Part shown: piece by piece, positions 29,287 to 41,492 of the stretch | Layout of the letters: every line of letters begins with the position of its first letter | Position numbering within the stretch: position 1 is the stretch's first letter | NCBI GenBank assembly: GCA_938084835.1 | Contig: CALKER010000007.1 | Coordinates: forward strand, 186,001 to 250,000 | Reading direction: 5' to 3' | DNA length: 64,000 nt | Source: an uncultured Thermoguttaceae bacterium | GTDB taxonomy: Bacteria > Planctomycetota > Planctomycetia > Pirellulales > Thermoguttaceae | Notes under the pieces: generated by a model | Told to the model about the DNA's origin: nothing | Databases searched by the model: none | Seen by the model: only the letters and a program-made list of their open reading frames with translations | Made by a program: the position numbers and the translations under genes

Positions 29287-30759
29287 ATGGCAGAAACTAA
29301 AGAACAACGTCCCTCCCGCGCTCGACGTGCACCTCGTCAGGACTCGCAAGACCTCTCCAAGAGTGTTGATGCAGCGTCTCTGGCCGCTCAATTGGAGAGC
29401 GAAGAGCCGATGACCATTGCGGAAGAGCTGGTGGAAAAAGGGGCCGTAGCCGAGGATGAAACCGATGTGGAGTTGGAACGGCTTAAGGCTACGGGGGATG
29501 AGTACATCACCGAGCTCCAAAAGATGTCCATGGCCCAGTTAATCGAAGAGGCCCGCAAGGAGAATCTGACTGACATCGCGGGAATGAATCGCCAGGATCT
29601 CATCTTCCGCATAATGACCCAAAAGCTAAAGATGACGGGCCTCATGTACGGGCAGGGAACGCTGGAGGTCCTGCCGGATGGTTTCGGCTTCCTTCGCAGT
29701 GCCGAAGCGCATTATCTGGCTGGCCCTGATGACATCTACGTCTCTCCCAGTCAAATTCGCCGCTTTGGCCTGCGGACGGGTATGACCGTCGCCGGACAGA
29801 TTCGGCCGCCGAAAGAAAACGAACGCTACTTTGCTTTGCTTCGCGTCCTTTCCGTCAACGGCGAGGACCCGGTGAAGGCGTCGGAGAAAATTCCTTTTGA
29901 CGAATTGACACCCCTTCACCCTGATCGCCGCATTGTGCTGGAGACCACTGCAGACGAAATCAGCATGCGGGTGGTGGATTTGATTGCCCCTATCGGATTT
30001 GGCCAACGGGGGTTGATCGTTAGCCCCCCGCGTGCTGGCAAGACCATCCTGCTGCAAAAGATGGCTAAGGCCGTTCTCCGCAACTATCCGGATGTCTATG
30101 TGTTCATGCTCCTTGTTGACGAACGGCCGGAAGAAGTTACCGACATGGAGCGACAGGTAAAAGGGCCACATTGCGAAGTGATTAGCTCCACCTTCGACGA
30201 GCCCGCCTCTCGTCATATTCAGGTCTCGGAGATGGTGCTGGAGAAGGCAAAGCGAATGGTGGAGTATGGCAAAGATGTGATCATTTTTTTGGACTCCATA
30301 ACCCGGCTCGCCCGCGCCTGGAATGCGGAGTGCCCCCATTCAGGTAAAATCTTGACTGGTGGAGTGGATGCCAACGCTTTGCAGCGGCCAAAGCGATTCT
30401 TCGGGGCGGCCCGTCAGACTGCCGAGGGCGGCTCTCTGACCATCATCGGAACGGCCCTGATCGACACCGGCAGTAAGATGGACGAGGTGATCTTCGAAGA
30501 ATTTAAGGGCACCGGCAACATGGAAATTTGGCTGGATCGCCGGCTGGTGGACAAGCGCATTTGGCCCGCCATCGACATCAACCGCAGCGGCACCCGCCGC
30601 GAGGAAATGCTTATGGATCCGGAGGAATATCGCCGCGTGTGCGTCCTGCGGCGCGTGCTCAACGACATGAACCCACCCGATGCCATGGAGCTCCTTACCA
30701 GCCGGTTGGCCAAGACCAAAAGCAATGCCGAGTTCCTCATGAGCCTCAGCGTGAAGTAG
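29287..30759 (+). CDS. rho: Transcription termination factor Rho
   Basis: Rho is the hexameric RNA-dependent ATPase that terminates transcription. The 490-residue protein has an acidic/charged N-terminal extension of about 65 residues, then the Rho N-terminal helical domain ([20 protein letters not shown]), the cold-shock RNA-binding domain ([14 protein letters not shown], about 124-137), the P-loop [11 protein letters not shown] (about 246-256), [13 protein letters not shown], and the Q/R-loop region around RAWN, with [20 protein letters not shown] and the terminal ILDEF-like block. A strong GGAGAAGGAG precedes the ATG. The extension is common in planctomycetes and actinobacteria. It follows coaE and precedes ribH-nusB. 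Confidence 0.97.
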   Translation: MAETKEQRPSRARRAPRQDSQDLSKSVDAASLAAQLESEEPMTIAEELVEKGAVAEDETDVELERLKATGDEYITELQKMSMAQLIEEARKENLTDIAGMNRQDLIFRIMTQKLKMTGLMYGQGTLEVLPDGFGFLRSAEAHYLAGPDDIYVSPSQIRRFGLRTGMTVAGQIRPPKENERYFALLRVLSVNGEDPVKASEKIPFDELTPLHPDRRIVLETTADEISMRVVDLIAPIGFGQRGLIVSPPRAGKTILLQKMAKAVLRNYPDVYVFMLLVDERPEEVTDMERQVKGPHCEVISSTFDEPASRHIQVSEMVLEKAKRMVEYGKDVIIFLDSITRLARAWNAECPHSGKILTGGVDANALQRPKRFFGAARQTAEGGSLTIIGTALIDTGSKMDEVIFEEFKGTGNMEIWLDRRLVDKRIWPAIDINRSGTRREEMLMDPEEYRRVCVLRRVLNDMNPPDAMELLTSRLAKTKSNAEFLMSLSVK

Positions 30760-30834
30760 TACGATTTGGCCCGCACACCCAAAAAAACCCAGCCTAAACG
30801 GCATCTCCCGTGACCATCCCCTACGGCCTAAAAC

Positions 30835-30854
30835 TTGGCGGTGACAACCGCCAA
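30835..30854 (+). other. Perfect hairpin between rho and ribH-nusB
   Basis: TTGGCGGT-GACA-ACCGCCAA forms an 8-bp perfect stem with a GNNA-type tetraloop about 58 nt upstream of the ribH-nusB start. It lacks a T tract, and the spacer does not contain the FMN riboswitch consensus, so it may be a 3' end of the rho transcript or a leader element. Confidence 0.45.
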
Positions 30855-30911
30855 CTCATGCTAGGCACTTCGGGGGGCAATCACCGATTCTAAGGATCTT
30901 GGGATCCCGCC

Positions 30912-32216
30912 ATGATGCGCGTCTTTAAAGCCTCGGCGGTGGGCATTCAAAAAGCGGTGGCCAAAGCTCGATTTGCCATCGTCGTGTCGGAGTACAATCG
31001 CACCGTGACCGAGGGACTTCTCGAAGGGGCGATCCAAACTCTCAAAGATCACGGTGTGGGGGAGGAAGCTGTTGACGTCTTCTGGGTGCCTGGCTCATTT
31101 GAAATACCCACGGTAGCAGGGCACTTGGCTCGCGGAGGACGTTATGCGGCGGTCCTCTGCTTAGGAGCGGTGATTAAAGGCGAAACGACCCACGATCAGC
31201 ATATCAATCGTGCCGTCAGCCTTTCCCTCGCCCAATTAGGCGTAGAGACGGGGGTGCCGGTGTTATTCGGGGTCTTGACCTGTAACACTTTGGAGCAGGC
31301 GCTTGCCCGCAGCGGGAAGGTGGTAGGCACGCGGGGAAAGGATGTGGCGGAGGCCCGCACAGGTAATAAAGGCGTCGAATGCGCCGAGGCCGCTTTAGAG
31401 ATGGTAGCCCTGTTACAGCAAATGGCCGAGGAAGGCTTGGCAAAGATTTCTGCCAGCATAAAGCTCCCAAATGGGCAATGGGGTGTTTCATCCCATCCTA
31501 CAGGGGAGGGGGAGTCCTCGTGGCGCTTTGGCCCCTCTGAAAGCCAGCCGACCGCGGGAGGAGTAAGTGGGTTCGGCATTACCATGAAAGATCCGCTCAA
31601 AGCAGGAGAATCCTCGCACAGTAGTCCGTCACCGTCCGCCGTGGGGGGAATGGCCCCCGCCGCTGTGGCTTCCGCCGCTCAAGGTCCTGGAGATAAGGCT
31701 CCTGGAGCGCTGCCAGCAAGCGAGGAAGCACCCCCGCGGCAGGCCACCCCCCGGGTACGAGCCCGCGAAGCTGCCTTCCAAATCCTTTTCCACTGGGACA
31801 TTAATCCCCAGTTCCCTTGGGGGGAAGTGGATCGCTTTCTGCGCGCTAACGTCGGCGATGCCAATGCGGTAGCCTTTGCCCAGGAGCTGATCCGCGGCGT
31901 TACGGAACTCCACCATCGCCTTGACGAGGAAATCCAAAGTGTCTCCGAAAATTGGACGGTGTCGCGGATGTCCACCACCGATCGCACCATCTTGCGCCTT
32001 GGAACTTACGAGCTTTTGTACACAGAGACCCCGGGCGAGGTAATCATCGACCAGGCCGTGGAATTGGCCAAGCGATTTGGCACCACCCAATCCGGAGCAT
32101 TTGTCAACGGAATCCTGGACCGACTAATGCACAAAATCCGGGGAGGGGAGGAAACTTTCCTGAGGCAGGAAAAGTCCTCCCGGCAGGCTAGAGGCTCGCA
32201 TGCGCCACAAAGCTAA
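30912..32216 (+). CDS. Fusion of lumazine synthase (RibH) and NusB
   Basis: One uninterrupted 434-residue frame carries two complete domains. Residues ~1-172 are RibH, the riboflavin-pathway enzyme making 6,7-dimethyl-8-ribityllumazine: ESYNR-like SEYNRTVTEG, VPGSFEIP, the catalytic His region LGAVIKGETTHDQHI and GNKGVECAEAALEM. Residues ~175-280 are a flexible G/S/P/A linker. Residues ~281-412 are NusB, which binds boxA RNA with NusE: REAAFQILFHWD, DRTILRLGTYELLY, PGEVIIDQAVELAKRFG and FVNGILDRL. The two genes are neighbours in many bacteria; here no stop separates them. An internal ATG (31584) in the linker could start a free NusB. A ragged basic tail ends the protein. The linker supports a true fusion rather than sequencing error. 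Confidence 0.9.
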   Translation: MMRVFKASAVGIQKAVAKARFAIVVSEYNRTVTEGLLEGAIQTLKDHGVGEEAVDVFWVPGSFEIPTVAGHLARGGRYAAVLCLGAVIKGETTHDQHINRAVSLSLAQLGVETGVPVLFGVLTCNTLEQALARSGKVVGTRGKDVAEARTGNKGVECAEAALEMVALLQQMAEEGLAKISASIKLPNGQWGVSSHPTGEGESSWRFGPSESQPTAGGVSGFGITMKDPLKAGESSHSSPSPSAVGGMAPAAVASAAQGPGDKAPGALPASEEAPPRQATPRVRAREAAFQILFHWDINPQFPWGEVDRFLRANVGDANAVAFAQELIRGVTELHHRLDEEIQSVSENWTVSRMSTTDRTILRLGTYELLYTETPGEVIIDQAVELAKRFGTTQSGAFVNGILDRLMHKIRGGEETFLRQEKSSRQARGSHAPQS

Positions 32217-32673
32217 GCCTCCGACCCTTCCCGGAGGCACGAAACCGCAAGGGAAGCCTTCATCTTCACTCGGTGCTGGATGCAGGCTCTATAAGCTCCT
32301 ATGCGTCTACGCGCGTAGTGTTGGCCAGTACACGGTCCAGGAGAGCCAAATCAGTAGCACCGCTAGTTGCCCGTGCCGAGCCAGCAGGATTCGCAGGCCT
32401 TCGTCCGCTGTGAAGGGGATATGGAAGAGGCAAAAGAACGCCCGCCCAAAAGCCTTTCCCTTCATTAGCGGGCCGAACTGCCCGACGGAGTGCACCTGTA
32501 AGTCAGGGGATACCTCTCCCCTCATCCGCAAGCCGAACATTACTGACGCCAGCTTTTCGGCGCGACAAGTTGGCTCCATGTCGAAAAGAGCGGCTCATTT
32601 AACGCGGCAAAAATTTGAGGTAATTCGTCCAAGGACCCCTTAGTTTAAGTGCTTGCTAGTTAGGGCCGGTTCT
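32217..32673. other. Intergenic region (about 0.46 kb), no gene seen
   Basis: This separates ribH-nusB and ftsY. I see no promoter, hairpin or reading frame that I can support. Confidence 0.4.
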
Positions 32674-33609
32674 ATGGGGTGGTGGGAAAAACTTAAGCAA
32701 GGCCTTCGCAAGACCGCACAACTTCTGCGTACCGATATCCGCGATCTTTTCAAGCGGGAAGGCGAGCTGGTTGACGACGCCTTCCTGGAGCGGCTATTCG
32801 AACTTTTGGTGCGTACCGATATGGGAGTTCAGGCGGCGCAGAATATCGTTGACGAAATAGGCCGCAAGCACCACTCGCGAGTGATCCAACTAGAAGAGAT
32901 TTTGAGTGAAATCAAGGCCCAGCTCAAGGAGCTCCTGCGGCAGCCGGAGGTCCCTATCAACATGGCTCCGCAAGGTCCCACGGTAATCATGGTTTGTGGG
33001 GTCAATGGCTGCGGGAAAACAACGTCAATCGCTAAACTGGCCCACATGTTTCGCAAAGAAGGCAAGAAAGTGCTTCTAGGAGCGGCCGATACCTTCCGGG
33101 CAGCGGCCACCGAGCAGCTCACCCTGTGGGCGCAGCGGGTGGGAGCCGAGATCATCACGGGCCCCACGGGAAGCGACCCCGGGGCAGTAGCCCATCGGGC
33201 AGTGGCCACCGCCTTGCAATCCGGCGCCGACATCTGTATCGTAGACACCGCGGGAAGACTTCAGACTCATCAACACCTCATGCGCGAACTTGCGAAGATC
33301 TACCGCGTGCTGGGCAAGCAGCTGCCTGGCGCTCCCCACGAGGTCCTTCTCGTCCTCGATGCCACCACGGGCCAAAATGGGATTAGCCAAGCCAAGCATT
33401 TTACCGACGCCGTTCACTGCACAGGGATCTTCCTCGCCAAACTCGATGGCACCGCCAAAGGCGGCGTTGTGGTGGCCATACGTCAACAAGTGGGGCTTCC
33501 CGTGAAATACGTGGGCGTGGGCGAAAAGCCCGACGACATCGCCGTTTTTGACTCGGAGCGGTTTGTCGATGCGCTCTTCGAGGGACTCGAGGCCCCCTCG
33601 GCAGTGTAG
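32674..33609 (+). CDS. ftsY: Signal recognition particle receptor FtsY
   Basis: FtsY is the GTPase that docks SRP-bound ribosomes at the membrane. The 311-residue protein has the short N domain beginning MGWWEKLKQGL, then the G domain: GVNGCGKTTS (P-loop), the insertion-box start GAADTFRAAATEQL, VDTAGRLQ (G3), LAKLDGTAKGG (G4/G5 region) and GVGEKPDDI. It lacks the long acidic A domain of E. coli FtsY, which is common. ATG 32674 matches the family N-terminus; TTG 32653 would add seven residues. Confidence 0.95.
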   Translation: MGWWEKLKQGLRKTAQLLRTDIRDLFKREGELVDDAFLERLFELLVRTDMGVQAAQNIVDEIGRKHHSRVIQLEEILSEIKAQLKELLRQPEVPINMAPQGPTVIMVCGVNGCGKTTSIAKLAHMFRKEGKKVLLGAADTFRAAATEQLTLWAQRVGAEIITGPTGSDPGAVAHRAVATALQSGADICIVDTAGRLQTHQHLMRELAKIYRVLGKQLPGAPHEVLLVLDATTGQNGISQAKHFTDAVHCTGIFLAKLDGTAKGGVVVAIRQQVGLPVKYVGVGEKPDDIAVFDSERFVDALFEGLEAPSAV

Positions 33610-33865
33610 GCGGTAAAAATGAGCTCGGCTTTCAGGTTTCCGGTAAAATACTCTTTCACTTCCATTCTCTCCTGAGGCCGTAAACTCTCTCTCCCTCAAA
33701 GTCGGCGGCTTGCCCCAAGACGGAAATCCGCACCCTGGCCGAACAATAATCCCACACTTACAATTGCCACAAAACAAAAAATGATCATGCTTATCGCGAA
33801 AACCGGGCCTCCCCCGGGGTCGACTATGGATCGCGCTCAGAGAGAAAACGGGGAAAATCGGCTTT

Positions 33866-34768
33866 ATGGTGTTCTCACAAAAAATCGGTATGTGGACACT
33901 TGTGGTGCTTGCTGCAGCTTTCCTTTTGGCAGGAGACGCTATGTTCGCCGGGGAACAATGCCGTTCTGGTGTCCTAGTGATTGCCCATGGTTCGCCCAGC
34001 CCTCAATGGAATCAGGTGGCCATGGGGGTCGTTGACAAACTGCGGGATCGTCTGGCTGGAGACAGTCGGATCGTTGGAGTCTCCGGCGGTTTTTTGGAAA
34101 TGGCTCGGCCGTCGGTGGCTGAGGCCGTCGATCAACTAATGGCTCACAAGCCCAACCGAATTGTAGCCGTCCCCCTTTTTGTGGCTCCCTCCGGTCATGT
34201 TATCTACGACGTCCCTACGGTTTTGGGAGTGCTTCACTGGCCGCGGCTGAGGCAGCACATCAGCCAGGAAGGATTGGCCGTGGTGCAACCTCGGGTACCG
34301 GTGATCATTACCGCTCCTTTGAGCGAGGGGGAATCGCTCCGCCAATTTGTCCTAAGCCAGTTCCGCCGTCTCTCCCAGGACCCAGCCCGCGAACACCTCC
34401 TGGTGGTGCTTCACGGAGATGAGGATTTCCGGCCTCAACTTGATGCGCTGGCCGGTGGGCTCGTAGAAGCCGTAGTCCGCGAAGCCGGTATTTACTCCGG
34501 AAATTTTGCCTACGCTGAGCTGGGTGATGGCTATGGCCGGAGCGTGATCCCGTCGATCAACAACTCGGTATCAAAGGGTCTTCGGGTGATTGTCGTCGCC
34601 TTGTATGTCGCGACATCGGCCAAAAGTCTTCATGCCCGGTGGGTCAAAGAACACGCAGGAGGAGAAGACCCGCTCGCAGACAAGCCGGTTATCTTCTCCG
34701 AGCAACTTCTTGCGGAGCACCCGGCTGTACTTGATGATTTGGTGCGATTTGTCACGGAAGCACTCTAG
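33866..34768 (+). CDS. Exported CbiX/sirohydrochlorin-chelatase-like protein
   Basis: CbiX/SirB enzymes insert Co2+ or Fe2+ into sirohydrochlorin. The protein shows the family motifs VLVIAHGSPSPQWN (catalytic His) and VPLFVAPSGHVIYDVP (second His), with GFLEMARPSVAEAVDQL between. A second, more divergent half follows (LLVVLHGDEDFRPQ), giving 300 residues, as in two-domain chelatases. Before the domain lies a hydrophobic segment ending in AFLLAGDAMFAGEQ, a plausible signal peptide; cytoplasmic chelatases start directly at the AHGS strand. Starts at 33866 or 33890 (MWTLVV) are both possible. No cobalamin or siroheme genes are adjacent. Confidence 0.75.
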   Translation: MVFSQKIGMWTLVVLAAAFLLAGDAMFAGEQCRSGVLVIAHGSPSPQWNQVAMGVVDKLRDRLAGDSRIVGVSGGFLEMARPSVAEAVDQLMAHKPNRIVAVPLFVAPSGHVIYDVPTVLGVLHWPRLRQHISQEGLAVVQPRVPVIITAPLSEGESLRQFVLSQFRRLSQDPAREHLLVVLHGDEDFRPQLDALAGGLVEAVVREAGIYSGNFAYAELGDGYGRSVIPSINNSVSKGLRVIVVALYVATSAKSLHARWVKEHAGGEDPLADKPVIFSEQLLAEHPAVLDDLVRFVTEAL

Positions 34769-35073
34769 GGGAAAAAACGCGGTTGGCTTCTCCCTTCCGC
34801 AGCCTGGCCTGCCACGAAGAGCGGACCGCTTTAACGCCAGCCAACCGCGCAGGCAGGTTTACTCGAGGAATCCTAAAAAAGCAAGTCCTGCCTGAGAAAT
34901 GCTTCCAAAGTTCTTTCCCTGGAAATCCTCGTGGGCTAAGGAGCTGGAGCCCTGGCGCAAGCGGTAAAGGGATCGCTGGCGGGGGTTCGGAATTCTACGC
35001 TGAAAGCATCATCTCCCCTGTTGGCTCGAAGCGCATTCCTCCCGCATTCCGACTGAGATGTCACAGGAGATAC
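34769..35073. other. Convergent intergenic region, about 300 bp
   Basis: It holds the inverted repeat described separately and no supported gene; the adjoining SDR gene ends at 35074 on the other strand. Confidence 0.4.
34778..34849. terminator. 11-bp perfect inverted repeat with structured loop
   Basis: CGCGGTTGGCT (34778-34788) pairs exactly with AGCCAACCGCG (34839-34849), starting 10 nt after the CbiX-like stop codon. The 50-nt loop contains a second foldback AGCGG-A-CCGCT. An A run (AAAAAA) precedes it on the plus strand, so on the minus strand the stem is followed by Ts; it could terminate transcription entering from the convergent SDR gene. Confidence 0.5.
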
Positions 35074-35856
35074 CTAGTCCGTTCTGTTTCGGGGAAAGCG
35101 GTAGTTCGTTCCTCCGTTGACGAAGATAATTTGCGAATTGATGAAGGAACTTTCCGGCGAAACCAAAAAGAGGCAGACCCGAGCTACTTCTTCCGGGTGG
35201 CCCCACCGACCAAGAAGCGTTTCGCTGTGAACCCGCTGTTGCCAGAGCTCCTTGGCCGACTGCCCCCAAGCGGTCCGTATCCAGCCGGGGGCCACGCAGT
35301 TCACACGCACCTGTGGGGCAAGCTCTTGCGCCAAAGCGAGGCTAAAGGCCATCACGGCCCCTTTGACCACGGCAAAGGCCTGGGCGGTATCGCCTTCCAT
35401 TCCCCGGAAGGCGCCGTCCCAACCCACGGTGAGGATCGTGCCCTGCCCCCGCTCGCGCATCAGCCGGCCAAACTCTCGGGCAACCTCCACCGTACCCAGT
35501 ACATCCACCTGCCACAGAAGGTGGAGCTTGTCCGCAAAGGAGAGCGCGCGGTGGGGACCACTGAGGATGTCCGCCCCTGCACATAGCACGCATATGTCCA
35601 CATGCCCGAAGCAAGCCCACGCCTCTTCGGCAAAAGAGCGGCGGCTTTCTGGTCGAGTGAAGTCGGCCACGAGCACGCGGGCTTGACCTCCGCCACGGGT
35701 AATTTCCGCCGCAACTTCCTCCGCAGCCGCACGATTGTTCCCGGCGTGGACAATCACCTTAGCTCCTGCCGAGGCTAACAGAAGGGCCGTCTGCCGGCCG
35801 ATCCCACGAGAGCTTCCCGTTACAACTGCCACGCGCTGGGCAAGGTGCTGGGTCAT
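35074..35856 (-). CDS. SDR-fold protein lacking most of the catalytic tetrad
   Basis: The 260-residue protein has the classical short-chain dehydrogenase fold. The NAD(P)-binding GSSRGIGR is at about residues 14-21, ADFTRPES follows, and CAGAD replaces NNAG. The catalytic positions are changed: the Asn of the tetrad aligns with Asp (WQVDVLG), the Ser region reads ILTVGWDGA, and the YxxxK pair reads FAVVK, so Tyr is Phe and only Lys is kept. It may be a non-oxidoreductase paralogue or use another mechanism. ATG 35856 is preferred to the longest frame (35931), which adds an unlikely GC-rich leader. Confidence 0.8.
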   Translation of the reverse strand: MTQHLAQRVAVVTGSSRGIGRQTALLLASAGAKVIVHAGNNRAAAEEVAAEITRGGGQARVLVADFTRPESRRSFAEEAWACFGHVDICVLCAGADILSGPHRALSFADKLHLLWQVDVLGTVEVAREFGRLMRERGQGTILTVGWDGAFRGMEGDTAQAFAVVKGAVMAFSLALAQELAPQVRVNCVAPGWIRTAWGQSAKELWQQRVHSETLLGRWGHPEEVARVCLFLVSPESSFINSQIIFVNGGTNYRFPRNRTD

Positions 35857-36081
35857 GACCAAAGAGGTTCCCGCTTGCAAAGGATTTCTTACTGTCCCGC
35901 TACCCCCACGGTGATTCAGTTGGCCACCCACCCGGTGCCTCCCCTTTGTTTTTCTTTCGGCCGACGGAGTTTCGCGTAAGGCGGTGGCGACGCCGGGCTA
36001 GCAATGGCCCCTCCCCAGGTGTATCGGCCTGTGCCGTTCCAGCTGGTTGTCTCACCTTTTCCAAAAAAGCACTATCGAGTT

Positions 36082-39119
<3,038 letters not shown>

Positions 39120-39785
39120 ATGAGTTTGGGTGTACCAACTTCTGTGGTGCGGTTTCCGCGGCGAGAACGGCTGCGAATTGTGGTACTGATCTCCGGTGGC
39201 GGGACCACCCTGCGAAACTTAATCCAAAAAATTCAGGCCAAAGAGATCCCCGCCGAAATCGTCCTCGTTATTTCAAGCACCGGAAAGGCCGGAGGCCTTC
39301 GGTTCGCTGAGGAGGCCGGGATCCCCACCGTAGTGGTGCCCTACAAACAGTACCCCAACGAAGCTGCGTTTAGCGAAGCTATTTTCGAGCACTGCCGCCA
39401 AGTCAATCCCGACTTTGTGTGCATGGGGGGATTCCTCAAACGGCTTGTTATTCCCGACGACTTTGCCCTTCGGGTGCTCAACATCCACCCGGCCCTCATC
39501 CCGGCGTTTGCGGGAAAAGGTTACTACGGACGCCGGGTTCACGAGGCAGTGCTGGATTTTGGAGCCAAAGTAAGTGGCTGCACGGTCCATTTTGCCGACA
39601 ACGAATATGATCACGGGCCGATTATCCTCCAAAAAGCCGTGCCCGTACTGGACGAAGATACCCCGGAGACGCTTGCCGCCCGCGTGTTCGCTCAAGAGTG
39701 CGAAGCTTATCCAGAGGCACTCCGCCTGCTGGCCGCTGGCCGAGTTCAGGTGGAAGGACGCCGCGTGCGCATCCTGCCCCCTTAA
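39120..39785 (+). CDS. purN: Phosphoribosylglycinamide formyltransferase, PurN-type
   Basis: PurN transfers a formyl group from 10-formyltetrahydrofolate to GAR in purine synthesis. The protein has LISGGGTTLRNLI near the N-terminus, NIHPALIPAF with the catalytic His, and GCTVHFADNEYDHGPIILQ with the active-site Asp. The length (about 221) fits. ATG 39120 has AAGGA some 12 nt upstream. A few substitutions (GGGTTLRN, where GSGSNLQA-like is usual) leave room for a related formyltransferase. It stands alone, without other pur genes. Confidence 0.9.
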   Translation: MSLGVPTSVVRFPRRERLRIVVLISGGGTTLRNLIQKIQAKEIPAEIVLVISSTGKAGGLRFAEEAGIPTVVVPYKQYPNEAAFSEAIFEHCRQVNPDFVCMGGFLKRLVIPDDFALRVLNIHPALIPAFAGKGYYGRRVHEAVLDFGAKVSGCTVHFADNEYDHGPIILQKAVPVLDEDTPETLAARVFAQECEAYPEALRLLAAGRVQVEGRRVRILPP

Positions 39786-40299
39786 GTCGGAGGCGCCACT
39801 TGCAAAACCCCGGCGCAATGGCTCCCGTACCCCCTTGGTTGCGTTGAGGCAGACAGCGGCTTTGCGGGCCCATTTCCCAGCCGGGAAAACCCTCAGGCCT
39901 GTGCACGTGATCTAGCAAGTTTCTGGGCCCCAGGTCCCAGGTCTGTAGGGGCCTTAGGCCTGTGCGCGTGGTGTAGCAAGGAGGTTCCTCGCGTAAAGAT
40001 CTCGGAGGTTGACTTTGGGCCAGGGCACGTAGCGCAGCCTAAAACACTCCCACACCCGAACACCGTCCGCAAGACGTGTGCTTTCCCTTAAGGAGGGGAG
40101 CTGCGGGCTTGCTCCCGCCAATCCAAAAGATCTTTAGCAGAATGTCTGCAGAATATTTTCGGCTTCTCCCCCTATATTTCCGCTGTTGCATGGGCGGGAA
40201 GAATCCTCCCGAAAAGTAAAACTAGCGGCGCCCTCACCGAGCTCACTACCCACCCGCGCCAGTTGGGGATGAATGCCCTAACACCTTCGAAAGTTAACT
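39786..40299. repeat. Intergenic region with a 25-bp degenerate direct repeat
   Basis: AGGCCTGTGCACGTG plus TAGCAAG (39895-39919) recurs at 39956-39980 with three mismatches, spacing 61 nt. Between them CCCAGGT is tandemly doubled (39929-39942). No gene is seen. Confidence 0.55.
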
Positions 40300-40647
40300 T
40301 TACACAGCGCCCGGACCTCGCGAGCCATCCTCAAGCTGAATAGCTTCTTCCACCGGTATCACGAAGATTTTGCCGTCACCAATATTTCCTTGCGGGCCAG
40401 TACGGGCGGCCAAGACGATAGCATGAATCGTTCGTTCCAAGAAATCGTCGTTGACAACGATTTCTAACACCACCTTCTGTTGAAGAGACGTTTGGTATTC
40501 CCGGCCACGGTAAAGTTCCGGGAGACCCCGCTGGCGTGCGTAGCCTTGAGCATCGAAAACGGTCAGGCGTGTCACTTCGATTGCGCGAAGGGCTTCTCGC
40601 ACGGCTTGAAGTTTTGTCGGCTGAATGACCGCGATGACTATCTTCAC
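40300..40647 (-). CDS. glnB: PII nitrogen-regulatory protein
   Basis: PII proteins are trimeric sensors of ATP/ADP and 2-oxoglutarate that regulate nitrogen metabolism. The 115-residue protein has the T-loop LYRGREYQ with the modifiable Tyr51 conserved, and the C-terminal GDGKIFVIPVEEAIQ. The B-loop differs from the usual TGKIGDGKIFV: it reads TGPQGNIGDGKIFV, an extra three residues, with Asn where a Lys contacts ATP phosphates. GTG 40647 is preceded by AAAGGAGC at suitable spacing. Neither amtB nor glnA is adjacent, so whether it is GlnB or GlnK cannot be decided. Confidence 0.92.
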   Translation of the reverse strand: MKIVIAVIQPTKLQAVREALRAIEVTRLTVFDAQGYARQRGLPELYRGREYQTSLQQKVVLEIVVNDDFLERTIHAIVLAARTGPQGNIGDGKIFVIPVEEAIQLEDGSRGPGAV

Positions 40648-41492
40648 GCGCCACTTGCTCCTTTCAAAATTCCCATGACGTCCCCGGAAACACCCGCCTC
40701 ATAAAAGCGACAAATACCACATGTTCGCGTCTTTGAGTGTCCTGCCGCCAGCGGGCTGAAATAACGGGCAGGACTTTTGGGGAGCATATGCCGAATACCC
40801 CGGATGGCAGTTTCCGATCAGGCTTTTCACTTTAGAAGCAGCTGCCGAATCCTTAGCCACCACATAATTGGCTAGCGGGGCAGAGTGTGGTCGCCAAACG
40901 TTCGGCGGTCAATTTGCCGCTCGCACCGTCGCTTTGCACGCTAGCAAATTGGCCGGATGGCTGCTCCTTGACAATCTTGACAATACCGCGTCTTTGGCCC
41001 AAAGCAAGGCTTGGCTCCCCAAATACTCCGACGATCCGGCGAGAATCGAAAAATGTTGCGGATTGGAAAGCCCACCGCTTTTGCAACGAAGAGTCGTCCG
41101 GGCGCACGATTTCGGCCGAATACCTTACCTTCCGGAAAAATCCCTCCCTTGTGAGAATCCCGCGCAATTGTTCCAATACCCGCCATGTGTTGCCATGGTG
41201 GGACTTTCGCGCGATCGCGGTCAAATGGGCGTCCAATCCCCCCGATAACTACCGGGCGGCATTCCGGCTTCCTCCTACCCAGCCAATGGAACCGCCGGCG
41301 GTGAACTACGAATTGACCGTACCGACTCCGACGAAGTTAAAACAACTTTGCCCCCACTGATACAATCCAAAGGAACCGCTCGATGGGGAAAGGAGGACGA
41401 CAGCCTCCGAAACGACCCAGATGCTACTTTCTCTGTGGAGGACTTGCGGCACTTTCTCACCCCGAAACTTGCAGGGACTTCAGGGTAGCACC
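40648..41492. other. Intergenic region (about 0.85 kb), no gene seen
   Basis: Frames overlap on both strands but none shows domain content or a good start. Promoters for the divergent PII and HAD genes are expected but not recognised. Confidence 0.4.

Noticed and set aside
30760..30911. FMN riboswitch before ribH-nusB
   Set aside because: The spacer is only ~150 bp and lacks the conserved RFN core; only a simple hairpin is present.
40853..41236. 127-codon minus-strand frame between the PII and HAD genes
   Set aside because: Equally long frames run antisense to it, with no motif or good start; treated as noncoding.
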